Source: Helcococcus bovis (lineage in GTDB: Bacteria > Bacillota > Clostridia > Tissierellales > Peptoniphilaceae). From it: a stretch of DNA of 64,000 bases. The stretch lies in assembly GCF_046035435.1 (NCBI RefSeq), contig NZ_JBFNFH010000001.1, one strand, 5' to 3'. This document shows positions 9,006 through 18,603 of the stretch, in pieces; the stretch's first letter is position 1; each line of letters begins with the position of its first letter. The translations under genes and the position numbers were made by a program. Under the pieces are notes generated by a model. It made no database searches, was not told the DNA's origin, and saw only the letters and a program-made list of their open reading frames with translations.

Positions 9006-9056
9006 CTAATAAAAATACAGATTTAAAACCTCATTACATTATTTAAAAGGAAAATT

Positions 9057-9833
9057 ATGAAACATAGCAAAGATATAATTAATAAAAGAAGAAAAAATTT
9101 ATTACTATTAATAAATGAATTAAAAAAATCAACAAATATTAATCTAGCAGAAAAATTAAACGTTTCTCTTCCAACTATTAGAAGGGATATTGAGTATCTA
9201 CATAATAAAAATTTAATATATAAATACCATGGATATGTTTCAGCTATAAGTTCAAATGAAATACTAAAATCTATAACGGAAAACAAAAAAAATCAAATTG
9301 CTAAAATAGCTGCGACACTAATAGATGATGACGATATAATTTTTATAAATTCGGCATATACAAGTATACAAAGTATAAAATATATAGAACCTTCAAAGTT
9401 TGTATCAGTAATTACAAATAATGGAAATGTTTTAACCATGCATACATTACCTAAAATAAAAATAATTTTAACAGGCGGAGAAATAAAAAAACCAAAATCT
9501 GCTTTAACGGGAGAATTCGCACTAAATAATATAATAAATACTCAGGCAAATAAAGCAATTTTAGGAGCAAGTGGATTTCACATTACTGAAGGCATTACAA
9601 CAGCTAATATTGATGAAGTAGCAATCAACAAAGCAATGATTGAAAGAGCTAACAAAGTTATATTATGTGTTGACAGCTCTAAATTGAATCATAAAAGTGC
9701 ATTTGTATCAGGAGATGTAAGAGATGTAGATATTTTAATTACTAATTCTGATGCAGATCCAGAAATAATTGAATCTCTTAAACTTTTTGGAATTGAATGT
9801 ATTTTAGTAGATGAAAATGGGATTGTAAAATAA
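9057..9833 (+). CDS. DeoR-family transcriptional regulator (UlaR-like)
   Basis: 258 residues. An N-terminal DeoR-type helix-turn-helix covers roughly residues 15-55 (NLAEKLNVSLPTIRRDIEYL), followed by the ribose-5-P-isomerase-like sensor domain with TGGEI and a late VDSSKLNHKSAF motif typical of sugar-phosphate sensing. AAAAGGAAAATT precedes the ATG. Its divergent position beside the ula operon and the palindrome over the ula -10 box suggest it represses that operon. The E. coli UlaR inducer is L-ascorbate-6-P; the same here is inference. Confidence 0.9.
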   Translation: MKHSKDIINKRRKNLLLLINELKKSTNINLAEKLNVSLPTIRRDIEYLHNKNLIYKYHGYVSAISSNEILKSITENKKNQIAKIAATLIDDDDIIFINSAYTSIQSIKYIEPSKFVSVITNNGNVLTMHTLPKIKIILTGGEIKKPKSALTGEFALNNIINTQANKAILGASGFHITEGITTANIDEVAINKAMIERANKVILCVDSSKLNHKSAFVSGDVRDVDILITNSDADPEIIESLKLFGIECILVDENGIVK

Positions 9834-9837
9834 AATG

Positions 9838-9888
9838 TAAAAACTGTATTATCAATTACTTTTTAGTAAAAGATTAATACAGTTTTTT
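9838..9888 (+). terminator. Terminator of the deoR-type gene
   Basis: AAACTGTATTA (9841-9851) pairs exactly with TAATACAGTTT (9875-9885) and is followed by a T run. It also lies just past the convergent GDPD gene and may serve both strands. Confidence 0.8.
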
Positions 9889-9896
9889 ATATTTTA

Positions 9897-11726
9897 TTAA
9901 TTAAATAAGAAATTATCTAAAATAATTTCAAAATCACTTCTCTTACTTAAGATTTCCTTAAGATTTTTTAATTCTTCGACTCTATCTGTTATAATACCTT
10001 CTAAACTCATATTAGTAAACTTTTTCATATTATAATAACTATTGACAGTCCAAACCATAGCCTTTTTACCCATCAATTTTATTTTTTCTAAAGATGATTC
10101 TGTCACCTGATTTTCTTCCATTAAGAAATAATCACATTTTAAATCACTTAAATCACCAAATGAAAAATAGTACAAATATCCGCTATAAATTTCAGGATAT
10201 TTTTCTTCAATATATTTAATTAAATTATAGTCTAAAGATATTAATACAGTTTCATTTATCATATCTCTTTCTTTAACAATTTTTACTAAATCATCAACCA
10301 TCTTTTTATCAGCAGTAGCACCCTTCAACTCAATTAATAATTTAATTTTTCCCTTTGATACATCCAACATTTCTTCTATTGTAGCAATCTTTTGCCCCTT
10401 CTTAAACGAATTCGAACTTGTTTTTAAATTTAATTTTTTGATTTCTTTTAAATTTAATTGGCTTGATTTTAAATCTACCCCCGTTAATCTATTTAATGTA
10501 TTATCATGATTAATAATATAATGTCCATCTTTGGTTCTTTGAACATCTATTTCACTATAAGCTGCCTTAAATTCTATTGCCTTTTTCAGCCCTTCTATAC
10601 TATTTTCAACTTCTAAAAATCCACCCGCTCTATGTGCAACAATATTTATCACACTAGATTCTCTATATAAATTATCAAAAAAATAAGAATTTATTATAGA
10701 AAATAAAACATTAAATACAAATAAACCTACACCAAAAATAATTCCATATTTCTTAAAATCTATCTTGCTTTTTACATTTTGTTTTTCTATAGAGTAATAT
10801 TTTATAAATTTTTCATTATCAAGATTATTTTTTCTATAATCATAATAAAGATTTGTTAATTCACTTATAAAATATGGTGCTGTCATAAGTATAACTAACG
10901 TCAAAAATTGATATAAACTAAAAGATAAAAATATGGTAAATACCCTTGATATAAACATAGAAATATTTAAGCTATTAATATAATTAATAATTGTTAAAAT
11001 TAAAAAGTTAAATCCTACATATACTATAAACCACATTAACATCTTAAGTATGATAAACCTTATAATAAAATCTTTTTTATTTTCTAATATTAATTTTCGA
11101 GAGCTCTTCATGGCATCAACTAAAGACATATCCTCTATAGTTAAAAAATGAAAAGTAAATATATAAATTATTAGAGTAATTATTATAATAAAACCAATTA
11201 TATAATATGCTAAAAAATATATATCATTGGAGAATAAAAATTCTTTAATAAAATTTGGTATTTGAAAATTTTTAATAGGAGTGTATATTATCCTAAATCC
11301 TAATAAGGAAAAAGCTAAAGCTACATAAATAGATATAAAAACTCCTGAAATATTCAATAAATTTTTAAATGATTTAATTCCAAGTAAAATCATATTTCTT
11401 AAGCCCGGATTAAATTTATTTTCTTTATACAATGCACTTGATACTATAAAAGTATTTATATCAAAAATTGTTAAAAAGAAAATAATAAGCAAGGTACATA
11501 TAAGAATCCCAGTACCTCTAAAACTTAATAAACCACTAACAAAATCCCCACTTGTTAATGACCTTCTGCCCATTGACAATAATACTAATCTTAAAAGATA
11601 TTTTAAGACTGGAAAAATTACCAATATCAAAAAAATTTTAGTAATAATTTGATATTTTAAAAATGCCCATATTAATTCTTTATTTGATTTAATTTTTTTT
11701 ATGTTATTAATAAAATTTTTTTTCAT
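9897..11726 (-). CDS. Membrane-anchored glycerophosphodiester phosphodiesterase
   Basis: 609 residues. The first ~350 hold about eight hydrophobic segments, resembling the GDPD membrane domain. The C-terminal ~245 residues form a GDPD catalytic TIM barrel with HRAGG at 365-369, SEIDVQRTKDG and INHD carrying the usual His, Glu and Asp residues. Enzymes of this design cleave glycerophosphodiesters, or lipoteichoic-acid-type polymers when the catalytic domain faces out. It starts 10 bp after the Mur-ligase-like gene, so the two are probably co-transcribed, hinting at an envelope role. Confidence 0.88.
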   Translation of the reverse strand: MKKNFINNIKKIKSNKELIWAFLKYQIITKIFLILVIFPVLKYLLRLVLLSMGRRSLTSGDFVSGLLSFRGTGILICTLLIIFFLTIFDINTFIVSSALYKENKFNPGLRNMILLGIKSFKNLLNISGVFISIYVALAFSLLGFRIIYTPIKNFQIPNFIKEFLFSNDIYFLAYYIIGFIIIITLIIYIFTFHFLTIEDMSLVDAMKSSRKLILENKKDFIIRFIILKMLMWFIVYVGFNFLILTIINYINSLNISMFISRVFTIFLSFSLYQFLTLVILMTAPYFISELTNLYYDYRKNNLDNEKFIKYYSIEKQNVKSKIDFKKYGIIFGVGLFVFNVLFSIINSYFFDNLYRESSVINIVAHRAGGFLEVENSIEGLKKAIEFKAAYSEIDVQRTKDGHYIINHDNTLNRLTGVDLKSSQLNLKEIKKLNLKTSSNSFKKGQKIATIEEMLDVSKGKIKLLIELKGATADKKMVDDLVKIVKERDMINETVLISLDYNLIKYIEEKYPEIYSGYLYYFSFGDLSDLKCDYFLMEENQVTESSLEKIKLMGKKAMVWTVNSYYNMKKFTNMSLEGIITDRVEELKNLKEILSKRSDFEIILDNFLFN

Positions 11727-11735
11727 AATATACTC

Positions 11736-13229
11736 TCAATCTCTTGAATTATAATCTTCGATTATTTCTTTTGCTACTTGATAATCACTTTTTATTTTTA
11801 TTTTTTTTCCATTAATTTTTTGAAAATCTTCATTTCCTTTGCCTGCAATAAATATAACTGTTTTATCACCGGAATTTTCAAAAGCATATCTAATAGCTTC
11901 TTCCCTATCATCCATTTTCATATAATTACTTGTAATCGGACTTATCTTATTAATTATTTTTTTAGAAATATCATCATAAGAAGTATATCCAGAATCCTCT
12001 GGTACAATATATATATAATCTGAAACTTTAGTTGATGTCTTTACTAATCCGTTTAATCTATTTTCAGCAACATTACCACTTATACCATAAATTGAAATTA
12101 TACTATAATTTTTAAATCTTTCTTTAATGAAATCATAAGTTTTTTGGAAACTCAATTCATTATGTGCATAGGAAACATACAATACATATTTTTCATCATT
12201 TGTTATAAGTATATTTTCTCTACCATCTACTTCAGAATTTATCAAACCTTTATAAATAGATTCATAATCAATTCCAAAATACTTAGCAGTTAAAATAGCA
12301 GCCATTGCATTTTCTATATTATAAGTTGCATATTGATGAATTTTATATTCCTCAACATTTTCTTCATACTTGACAGAAAAATCTAAAACATCATCAATAA
12401 ATTTATATTCAACTAATGAAATATCACTTGAATCATCATTTGAAAATGTCATATAATTTAAATTTTTATCTTTAATAACAGATTTTACTTTATCTACAAA
12501 GTCTATTTCTTTGTTATAAATAGCAAATTTTGAATTATTAAATATTTTTAATTTTGAATCAAAATAATCATCAAATGAACTATGTTCTAATGGACTAACA
12601 TGGTCTTCTCCAATATTTAAGAATAAACTTAAGTCAAATTCTAAATTATTAATTCTATAATATTTCAATGCTTGTGATGATGTTTCAATTATCATATATT
12701 CTAACCCTGAATCAACAGCATTTTTAATATATCTATATAAATCAATAGCTTCCGGTGTAGTTAAAGATGCTCCAATTGTTGATATACCATCATAAACATC
12801 AATTGATGAAATTAATCCGGCAGGTTTTTTTGAATTTTTACGTAAATATTCATCTAAAATATTTTTAATATACATTACCGTAGTAGATTTGCCTTTTGTA
12901 CCGGTAACCCCGATAGTTTTTATTTTTCTATCAGGATAATCATAAAAAAATCTAGAAATTTCCATCATTGCTATTCTTATATCATTAACTAAAATATAAG
13001 GCATATCAACATCATATTTTTTCTCTGAAACATAACATACAGCACCGGTTTCTTTTGATGACAATAAATATTCTTCCTTAAAATTTAATCCTTTACAAAA
13101 AAATAATGTATTGTTTTTAACATTTCTAGAATCATAAGTAATTTCTTCTATATCTATATCTTCTATATTAGAACCTATAAATAAACTAAATTTTTTTAAA
13201 ATCTCGATAATATCATTTAATTTTTTCAT
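11736..13229 (-). CDS. Mur ligase family protein (MurE-like)
   Basis: 497 residues with the three Mur-ligase domains. The N-terminal substrate domain carries ITYDSRNV, the ATP loop is GVTGTKGKSTT (108-118), and TTPEA plus ETSSQALKYYR follow as in lysine-type MurE. The C-terminal domain lacks the DNPR diaminopimelate motif of MurE: the equivalent stretch reads IVPEDSGYTSYDD. I start at MKKLNDI, which has TAGGAGC upstream; the longer open frame would add 53 residues of unlikely sequence across the divergent promoter region. It could be the housekeeping MurE for a non-DAP residue, or a paralogue with another amino-acid substrate. Its isolation from a division/cell-wall cluster and pairing with GDPD favour the second reading only weakly. 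Confidence 0.8.
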   Translation of the reverse strand: MKKLNDIIEILKKFSLFIGSNIEDIDIEEITYDSRNVKNNTLFFCKGLNFKEEYLLSSKETGAVCYVSEKKYDVDMPYILVNDIRIAMMEISRFFYDYPDRKIKTIGVTGTKGKSTTVMYIKNILDEYLRKNSKKPAGLISSIDVYDGISTIGASLTTPEAIDLYRYIKNAVDSGLEYMIIETSSQALKYYRINNLEFDLSLFLNIGEDHVSPLEHSSFDDYFDSKLKIFNNSKFAIYNKEIDFVDKVKSVIKDKNLNYMTFSNDDSSDISLVEYKFIDDVLDFSVKYEENVEEYKIHQYATYNIENAMAAILTAKYFGIDYESIYKGLINSEVDGRENILITNDEKYVLYVSYAHNELSFQKTYDFIKERFKNYSIISIYGISGNVAENRLNGLVKTSTKVSDYIYIVPEDSGYTSYDDISKKIINKISPITSNYMKMDDREEAIRYAFENSGDKTVIFIAGKGNEDFQKINGKKIKIKSDYQVAKEIIEDYNSRD

Positions 13230-13304
13230 TTTTGCTCCTAAAAAAAATTTATGTAATATAATATATATTATACTACATATTATAATAAATTTTACGGAGA
13301 AAAT

Positions 13305-13930
13305 ATGAAAATCAATTTTATAAAAGTTCCAATTTTCTATGGTTATGACAGACCTGGAGTTGAACTTGGTCCTGATACAATGATACAAAATAATATAATT
13401 GATATTTTTGAAAAAAAGGTAATATAATTAAAAAAATATTTAACACTAATGTAGATAAATATAGTGAGCAGGAAAAATTTGCTACAAGTAAAAAATTAAA
13501 ATACTATAAAGGTATGCTCGACTCAAATAAAGATCTTGCAAATAAATTATATTAAACATTGAAAGAAGGTATTTTACCATTTGTTTTAGGAGGAGATCAT
13601 TCTTTAGGCATAGGATTATATTAAAGAAAAGGTATAGAAGCTTGTATTGAAAAATTGTTGCTAAAATTAAAAGAAAAAAAACAAAAAATATACACCTAAG
13701 TTATGATATAGATTCTTTGGACGAGAAACTTGTTCCCAAACCGGTAAGCCCGAAAAAGACGGAATGAATATAGAACAATCTAAAAAACTCATAAAATCAA
13801 TATTACAAACAAAATTGGTGCGTTCTATTGACTTCGTTGAATTTAATCCTATGATGGATATTAATGATATAACATTAAAAACGTAATTAAAATGTTAAAT
13901 GTATTTTCTTTAGAATTATCTAAATTATAA
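13305..13930 (+). pseudogene. rocF: Degraded arginase gene
   Basis: Reading across several frames recovers arginase landmarks in order: start MKINFIKVPIFYGYDRPGVELGPD, then GGDHSLGIG, then YDIDSLD, then DFVEFNPMMD. They are broken by a frameshift after about 40 codons, stops after NKLY and GLY, and further shifts. The DAHxDxN region expected between GGDHS and DIDSLD has been deleted. GGAGA still precedes the ATG. It is divergent from the Mur ligase. No functional product is possible. Confidence 0.88.
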
Positions 13931-13936
13931 AAAATT

Positions 13937-13961
13937 AAGGTGTTGAAAAGTCAACACCTTT
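13937..13961. terminator. Bidirectional hairpin terminator
   Basis: AAGGTGTTGA / TCAACACCTT, perfect 10-bp arms with a 4-base loop. T-rich tails lie on both strands. It serves tdk on the minus strand, whose stop lies 6 bases away, and the dead arginase gene on the plus strand. Confidence 0.85.
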
Positions 13962-13966
13962 TTATA

Positions 13967-14596
13967 TTAAATAATTTTATCAATCACTTGCTGTTTATCA
14001 CTATTCCTTTGTTTTTCCTCTTCTAATCTATCAAAATAACACTTAGCACACATTGATTCGTACTCTACTTCATGTTCCCCATCAATAGCAACTTGACTAC
14101 CTTCAAATACAAAAACGCCATCTATCTTTCTTCCATTAAATACCGCTTTTCTACCACATCTGCAAATAGTTTTTAATTCTTCTACAGAATGAGCGATTAA
14201 AAGTAGTCTAGATGAACCTTCAAACCCATTGGTTTGAAAATCTGTTCTTAATCCATAACATATAACAGGAATATCCTTTATAACAGCAATTTTCATTAAT
14301 TGATCAATTTGATCTCCACTTAAAAATTGTACTTCATCTACTAATACACAAGATATATTTTCTCCATTTTCAATTTTGTAAAAATTATCAAATAAATCAT
14401 CATTTTTTTGAACAATATAATCAACTTTTCTCGTAACTCCAAGTCTAGAAACTAGTTTATCGTCACCTTTTGAATCAATTGCAGGTTTAAGTAATCTAAC
14501 TTTCATTCCACGTTCTTCATAGTTGTGAGCAACCTGCATTAATGAAGTTGATTTTCCTGAGTTCATCGCACCATATCTAAAATATAATTTCGCCAT
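13967..14596 (-). CDS. tdk: Thymidine kinase (type II)
   Basis: 209-residue pyrimidine salvage enzyme that phosphorylates thymidine with ATP. The P-loop GAMNSGKST is at 9-17, DEVQFL follows as Walker B, and a zinc-binding Cys set (CRCG ... CAKC) is present. A basic/polar tail extends the C-terminus slightly. It would matter more if de novo pyrimidine synthesis is lost, as the pyr remnants near 33 kb suggest. It has its own terminator and stands apart from tuf. Confidence 0.95.
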   Translation of the reverse strand: MAKLYFRYGAMNSGKSTSLMQVAHNYEERGMKVRLLKPAIDSKGDDKLVSRLGVTRKVDYIVQKNDDLFDNFYKIENGENISCVLVDEVQFLSGDQIDQLMKIAVIKDIPVICYGLRTDFQTNGFEGSSRLLLIAHSVEELKTICRCGRKAVFNGRKIDGVFVFEGSQVAIDGEHEVEYESMCAKCYFDRLEEEKQRNSDKQQVIDKII

Positions 14597-14639
14597 AATA
14601 ATCTCCCAAATTTAATCTTTTATTATTATATCTTAAATA

Positions 14640-14673
14640 AAAAAAAAGTACCAGAATTTCTTCTAGTACCTTT
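14640..14673 (-). terminator. Terminator of the rpoBC-str-tuf run
   Basis: On the minus strand GGTACTAGAA pairs with TTCTGGTACT (one G-U) and is followed by a run of at least seven T, just after the tuf stop. Confidence 0.85.
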
Positions 14674-14683
14674 ATAATTGTTA

Positions 14684-15877
14684 TTATTCAACGATTTTTG
14701 ATACAACACCTGAAGCAACTGTTCTACCACCTTCTCTGATCGCAAATCTTAAACCTTCTTCGATAGCGATTGGAGAAATTAATGTGATTGTAAATGTTGC
14801 GTTATCACCAGGCATAACCATTTCAACACCGTCAGCTAATTTGATATCACCTGTAACGTCTGTTGTTCTTAAATAGAATTGTGGTCTATATCCTGAGAAG
14901 AATGGAGTATGTCTTCCACCTTCTTCTTTTGTTAATACGTATACTTCACCTTCAAATTTTGTGTGTGGATGAATTGTACCTGGTTTTGCTAAAACTTGTC
15001 CTCTTTCGATATCATCTCTTGTAACCCCTCTTAATAGAGCACCGATGTTATCTCCAGCTTCAGCTAAGTCTAATTGTTTTCTAAACATTTCTACCCCTGT
15101 AACAACAACTGTTTGAGGTTTTTCTACTAAACCAACGATTTCTACGTTATCACCAACTTTAACAACACCTCTTTCAACTCTACCTGTAGCTACTGTACCT
15201 CTACCTGTGATTGAAAATACGTCTTCAACTGGCATGATAAATGGTTTATCAGTATCTCTTTCTGGTGTTGGAATCCATTCATCAACTGCATCCATTAATG
15301 CAACAATTTTATCTCCCCATTCTCCATCTGGTTCTTGTAAAGCTTTTAATCCTGAACCTACTACAAATGGTGTGTTATCTCCATCGTAATCATATTCTGA
15401 CAACATTTCTCTAACTTCCATTTCTACTAATTCGATTAATTCTGGATCGTCAACTTGGTCTTCTTTGTTTAAGAATACTACGATTTTTGGAACCCCAACT
15501 TGTCTTGCTAATAAGATGTGTTCTCTTGTTTGAGGCATTGGACCGTCAGCTGCTGATACGATTAAGATAGCACCGTCCATTTGAGCAGCACCAGTAATCA
15601 TGTTCTTTACGTAATCAGCGTGTCCTGGACAGTCTACGTGAGCGTAGTGTCTTTTTGCTGTTTCATATTCAACGTGAGAAGTATTGATTGTAATACCTCT
15701 TTCTCTTTCTTCAGGTGCTTTATCGATATTTGCATAATCAACGAATGTACCTGTACCATTTCTCTTGTTTAATACAAGAGTAATAGCTGCTGTTGTTGTT
15801 GTTTTACCATGGTCAACGTGACCGATTGTACCAACGTTTACGTGTGGTTTGTCTTTAATAAATTTTTCTTTAGCCAT
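14684..15877 (-). CDS. tuf: Elongation factor Tu
   Basis: 397-residue GTPase that carries aminoacyl-tRNA to the ribosome. G1 GHVDHGKT (19-26), G3 DCPGHADY, G4 NKED and the full three-domain length are intact. It is the last gene of the str run, 20 bp after fusA, with AGGAGG before the ATG. Its sequence is less AT-rich and uses more regular codons than its neighbours, as expected for very high expression. Confidence 0.98.
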   Translation of the reverse strand: MAKEKFIKDKPHVNVGTIGHVDHGKTTTTAAITLVLNKRNGTGTFVDYANIDKAPEERERGITINTSHVEYETAKRHYAHVDCPGHADYVKNMITGAAQMDGAILIVSAADGPMPQTREHILLARQVGVPKIVVFLNKEDQVDDPELIELVEMEVREMLSEYDYDGDNTPFVVGSGLKALQEPDGEWGDKIVALMDAVDEWIPTPERDTDKPFIMPVEDVFSITGRGTVATGRVERGVVKVGDNVEIVGLVEKPQTVVVTGVEMFRKQLDLAEAGDNIGALLRGVTRDDIERGQVLAKPGTIHPHTKFEGEVYVLTKEEGGRHTPFFSGYRPQFYLRTTDVTGDIKLADGVEMVMPGDNATFTITLISPIAIEEGLRFAIREGGRTVASGVVSKIVE

Positions 15878-15897
15878 TTTTTCCTCCTAATTTTTTA

Positions 15898-17991
15898 TTA
15901 TGACTTTTTACCTTCTAATACTTTTTCTTTTATGCTATTTGGAACTTGTTCATAGTGGTCAAATTGCATTGAATATGTTGCACGTCCTTGTGTATTTGAA
16001 CGTAATGATGTGGCATATCCAAACATTTCTGATAATGGAATAAATGCATCAACGATTTGAACCCCTTCTCTTGTTCCCATACCATCAAGTCTACCTCTTC
16101 TTGATGAAACGTCACCCATAACATCTCCTAGATATTCTTCAGGAGTAACAATTTCAACTTTTTCGATAGGTTCTAATAAAGCTGGACCAGCTTTTTCAAC
16201 AGCTGCTCTTAGTCCCATAGCACCAGCAATTTGGAATGCTGTTTCTGATGAGTCAACTTCGTGGTAAGATCCATCATATAGTGTAACAATGATATCTAAT
16301 AATGGATATCCTGCTAATACACCAGCTTCACAAGCTTCTCTAACACCTTTTTCTACAGAACCGATATATTCTCTTGGAACAACCCCTCCGACAATATTAT
16401 CAATAAATTCAACACCTTTACCTGGTTCATTTGGTTTTACTCTTAGTCTTACATGACCGTATTGACCACGTCCACCAGATTGACGTACAAATTTACCTTC
16501 TGCTTCTGCTTCTTTAGTAATAGATTCTCTGTATGAAACTTGTGGATTACCAACATTAGCTTCTACTTTGAATTCTCTTAACAATCTATCTACGATAATT
16601 TCTAAGTGTAATTCACCCATACCTGCGATGATTGTTTGTCCAGTTTCTTGATTTGTGTATGTCTTAAATGTTGGATCTTCTTCTGCTAATTTAGCTAAAG
16701 CAATACCCATTTTTTCTTGAGATGCTTTAGTTTTTGGTTCGATAGCAACGGAAATTACTGGTTCTGGGAATTCCATGTTTTCTAAGATAATTTGATTATC
16801 TTGATCACATAATGTATCCCCTGTTGTAGTATCTTTTAATCCGATTGCTGCCCCAATGTTACCTGCAGAAATATGATCTAACTCAGTTCTTTGGTTTGAG
16901 TGCATTTCTAGGATACGTCCTAATCTTTCTCTCTTACCTTTTGTTGAGTTATATACATAAGAACCTGATTCAATGTGACCTGAGTAAACTCTAAAGTAAG
17001 TTAACTTACCTACGAATGGGTCAGCAACAACTTTAAATGCTAAAGCTGAGAATGGCTCTTCAACACTTGGATGTCTTTCATCTTCAACTGTTTCTTCTTC
17101 TTCAGTTTTCTTTGGTTTTGTACCTTTAATAGCTGGTACATCTAGTGGTGATGGTAAGTAATATACCATAGCATCGATAAGTGATTGAACACCTCTCTTT
17201 TTATATGCTGAACCACATAGTACAGGATAAATATCTCTATTTACTGTTGAAACTCTTACAGCTTCTCTTAATTCTTCAACTGTAATTTCTTCCTCTTCCA
17301 AGAATTTCATCATTATTTCTTCATTTGAATCTGCTACAGCTTCAATTAATTGATTTCTATATTCTTTTGCTAATTCTAATTGATCTTCTGGAATTTCAAC
17401 AACTTTTGCTGATTCTCCTGTTTCATCATTTTCATCATAAACTACTGCGTCCATTTCGATTAGGTCAATAATACCACTAAATGTGTGTGCATTACCGATT
17501 GGTAATTGAACTGGTACTGCATTAGCTTTTAATTTATCTCTAATTGTATTTACTGACATTATAAAGTCTGCACCTGTTGCATCCATTTTGTTAATATAAC
17601 AAATTCTTGGAACTCCATATTTATCAGCTTGTCTCCAAACTGTTTCTGATTGAGGTTCTACCCCACTCTTAGCGTCAAATAATGCAACTGATCCATCAAG
17701 AACTCTTAATGATCTTTCTACTTCAACTGTAAAGTCAACGTGCCCTGGTGTGTCGATAATATTAATTTTATGATTTTTCCAGTATGCTGTTGTTGCAGCA
17801 GAAGCGATTGTGATACCTCTTTCTTGTTCTTGAGCCATGGAGTCCATAACTGCAGTCCCTTCGTGAGTATCACCCATTTTATGAATTTTACCTGTATAGA
17901 ATAATATTCTCTCTGTTACTGTTGTTTTACCAGCATCAATGTGAGCCATTATCCCAACATTTCTAATTTTTTCTAAACTAATATCTGGCAC
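15898..17991 (-). CDS. fusA: Elongation factor G
   Basis: 697-residue ribosomal translocase GTPase. The G1 motif AHIDAGKTT lies near residue 16, followed by DTPGHVDF and NKMD. Full length with all five domains; the domain IV tip region (GGRGQYGHVRL) is intact. It follows rpsG by 23 bp in the conserved rpsL-rpsG-fusA-tuf order. Confidence 0.98.
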   Translation of the reverse strand: MPDISLEKIRNVGIMAHIDAGKTTVTERILFYTGKIHKMGDTHEGTAVMDSMAQEQERGITIASAATTAYWKNHKINIIDTPGHVDFTVEVERSLRVLDGSVALFDAKSGVEPQSETVWRQADKYGVPRICYINKMDATGADFIMSVNTIRDKLKANAVPVQLPIGNAHTFSGIIDLIEMDAVVYDENDETGESAKVVEIPEDQLELAKEYRNQLIEAVADSNEEIMMKFLEEEEITVEELREAVRVSTVNRDIYPVLCGSAYKKRGVQSLIDAMVYYLPSPLDVPAIKGTKPKKTEEEETVEDERHPSVEEPFSALAFKVVADPFVGKLTYFRVYSGHIESGSYVYNSTKGKRERLGRILEMHSNQRTELDHISAGNIGAAIGLKDTTTGDTLCDQDNQIILENMEFPEPVISVAIEPKTKASQEKMGIALAKLAEEDPTFKTYTNQETGQTIIAGMGELHLEIIVDRLLREFKVEANVGNPQVSYRESITKEAEAEGKFVRQSGGRGQYGHVRLRVKPNEPGKGVEFIDNIVGGVVPREYIGSVEKGVREACEAGVLAGYPLLDIIVTLYDGSYHEVDSSETAFQIAGAMGLRAAVEKAGPALLEPIEKVEIVTPEEYLGDVMGDVSSRRGRLDGMGTREGVQIVDAFIPLSEMFGYATSLRSNTQGRATYSMQFDHYEQVPNSIKEKVLEGKKS

Positions 17992-18014
17992 TTCCTTCTC
18001 CTTATTAATTTATA

Positions 18015-18485
18015 TTAATATCTGAAATGTGCAAAAGCTCTATTAGCTTCAGCCATTCTGTGCATTTCTTCTTTTTTCTTTACACTTGAGCCTGTATTGT
18101 TTGCTGCGTCTAAGATTTCTTTACTTAATCTTTCCATCATTGTTTTTTCGCCTCTAGCTCTTGAATATGTTACTAACCATCTTAAAGCTAAAGTTTGTCT
18201 TCTAGCTGGTCTAACTTCCATAGGAACTTGGTATGTCGCCCCACCTATTCTTCTTGCTTTAACTTCTAAAAGTGGCATAACATTTTGTAAAGCTTTTTGG
18301 AACACTTCAAGCGCATTTTCGCCTGTTGTTTCTGCTAATTTTTCAAATGCAGAATAAACAATCTTTTGAGCAACACCTTTTTTACCGTCAAGCATAACAT
18401 TGTTGATTAGCTTAGTTACTACTTTATCTCCGTATATTGGATCTGGTAGTACATCCCTTTTAGGTACACTATTTTTTCTTGGCAC
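18015..18485 (-). CDS. rpsG: 30S ribosomal protein S7
   Basis: 156 residues, the standard length; it nucleates assembly of the 30S head. The N-terminus MPRKNSVPKRDVLPDP and the end NRAFAHFRY are characteristic. It uses a GTG start, with AAGGAGGGAAGAACA upstream. In E. coli S7 represses its own operon by binding the rpsL-rpsG spacer, and a structured 118-base spacer is present here as well. Confidence 0.97.
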   Translation of the reverse strand: MPRKNSVPKRDVLPDPIYGDKVVTKLINNVMLDGKKGVAQKIVYSAFEKLAETTGENALEVFQKALQNVMPLLEVKARRIGGATYQVPMEVRPARRQTLALRWLVTYSRARGEKTMMERLSKEILDAANNTGSSVKKKEEMHRMAEANRAFAHFRY

Positions 18486-18539
18486 TGTTCTTCCCTCCTT
18501 ACCATAAAATAATTCATTGGTACTCGATTTTCATCGATC

Positions 18540-18603
18540 GTGCTTGCTGATATATAAATCTAAACAAAAGCACTTTATTTTTTATTTTTATATTTTTGTG
18601 CTA
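18540..18603 (-). promoter_or_regulatory. rpsL-rpsG intercistronic structured region (possible S7 target)
   Basis: On the transcript, TAGCAC follows the rpsL stop directly, then GTGCTT comes 25 bases on, then AAGCAC 22 bases further. The middle segment can pair with either flank, giving two mutually exclusive hairpins. A small CGAT-GAAA-ATCG hairpin lies closer to rpsG. Placement matches the S7 autoregulatory site of E. coli; direct homology was not shown. Confidence 0.45.

Noticed and set aside
9023..9286. 87-residue minus-strand protein over the start of the DeoR gene
   Set aside because: Antisense of an AT-rich HTH-coding region. The plus-strand gene has a consensus promoter, ribosome binding site and domain.
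13305..13930. Functional arginase expressed by frameshifting or stop read-through
   Set aside because: There are too many independent lesions, including an internal deletion that removes metal-binding residues.
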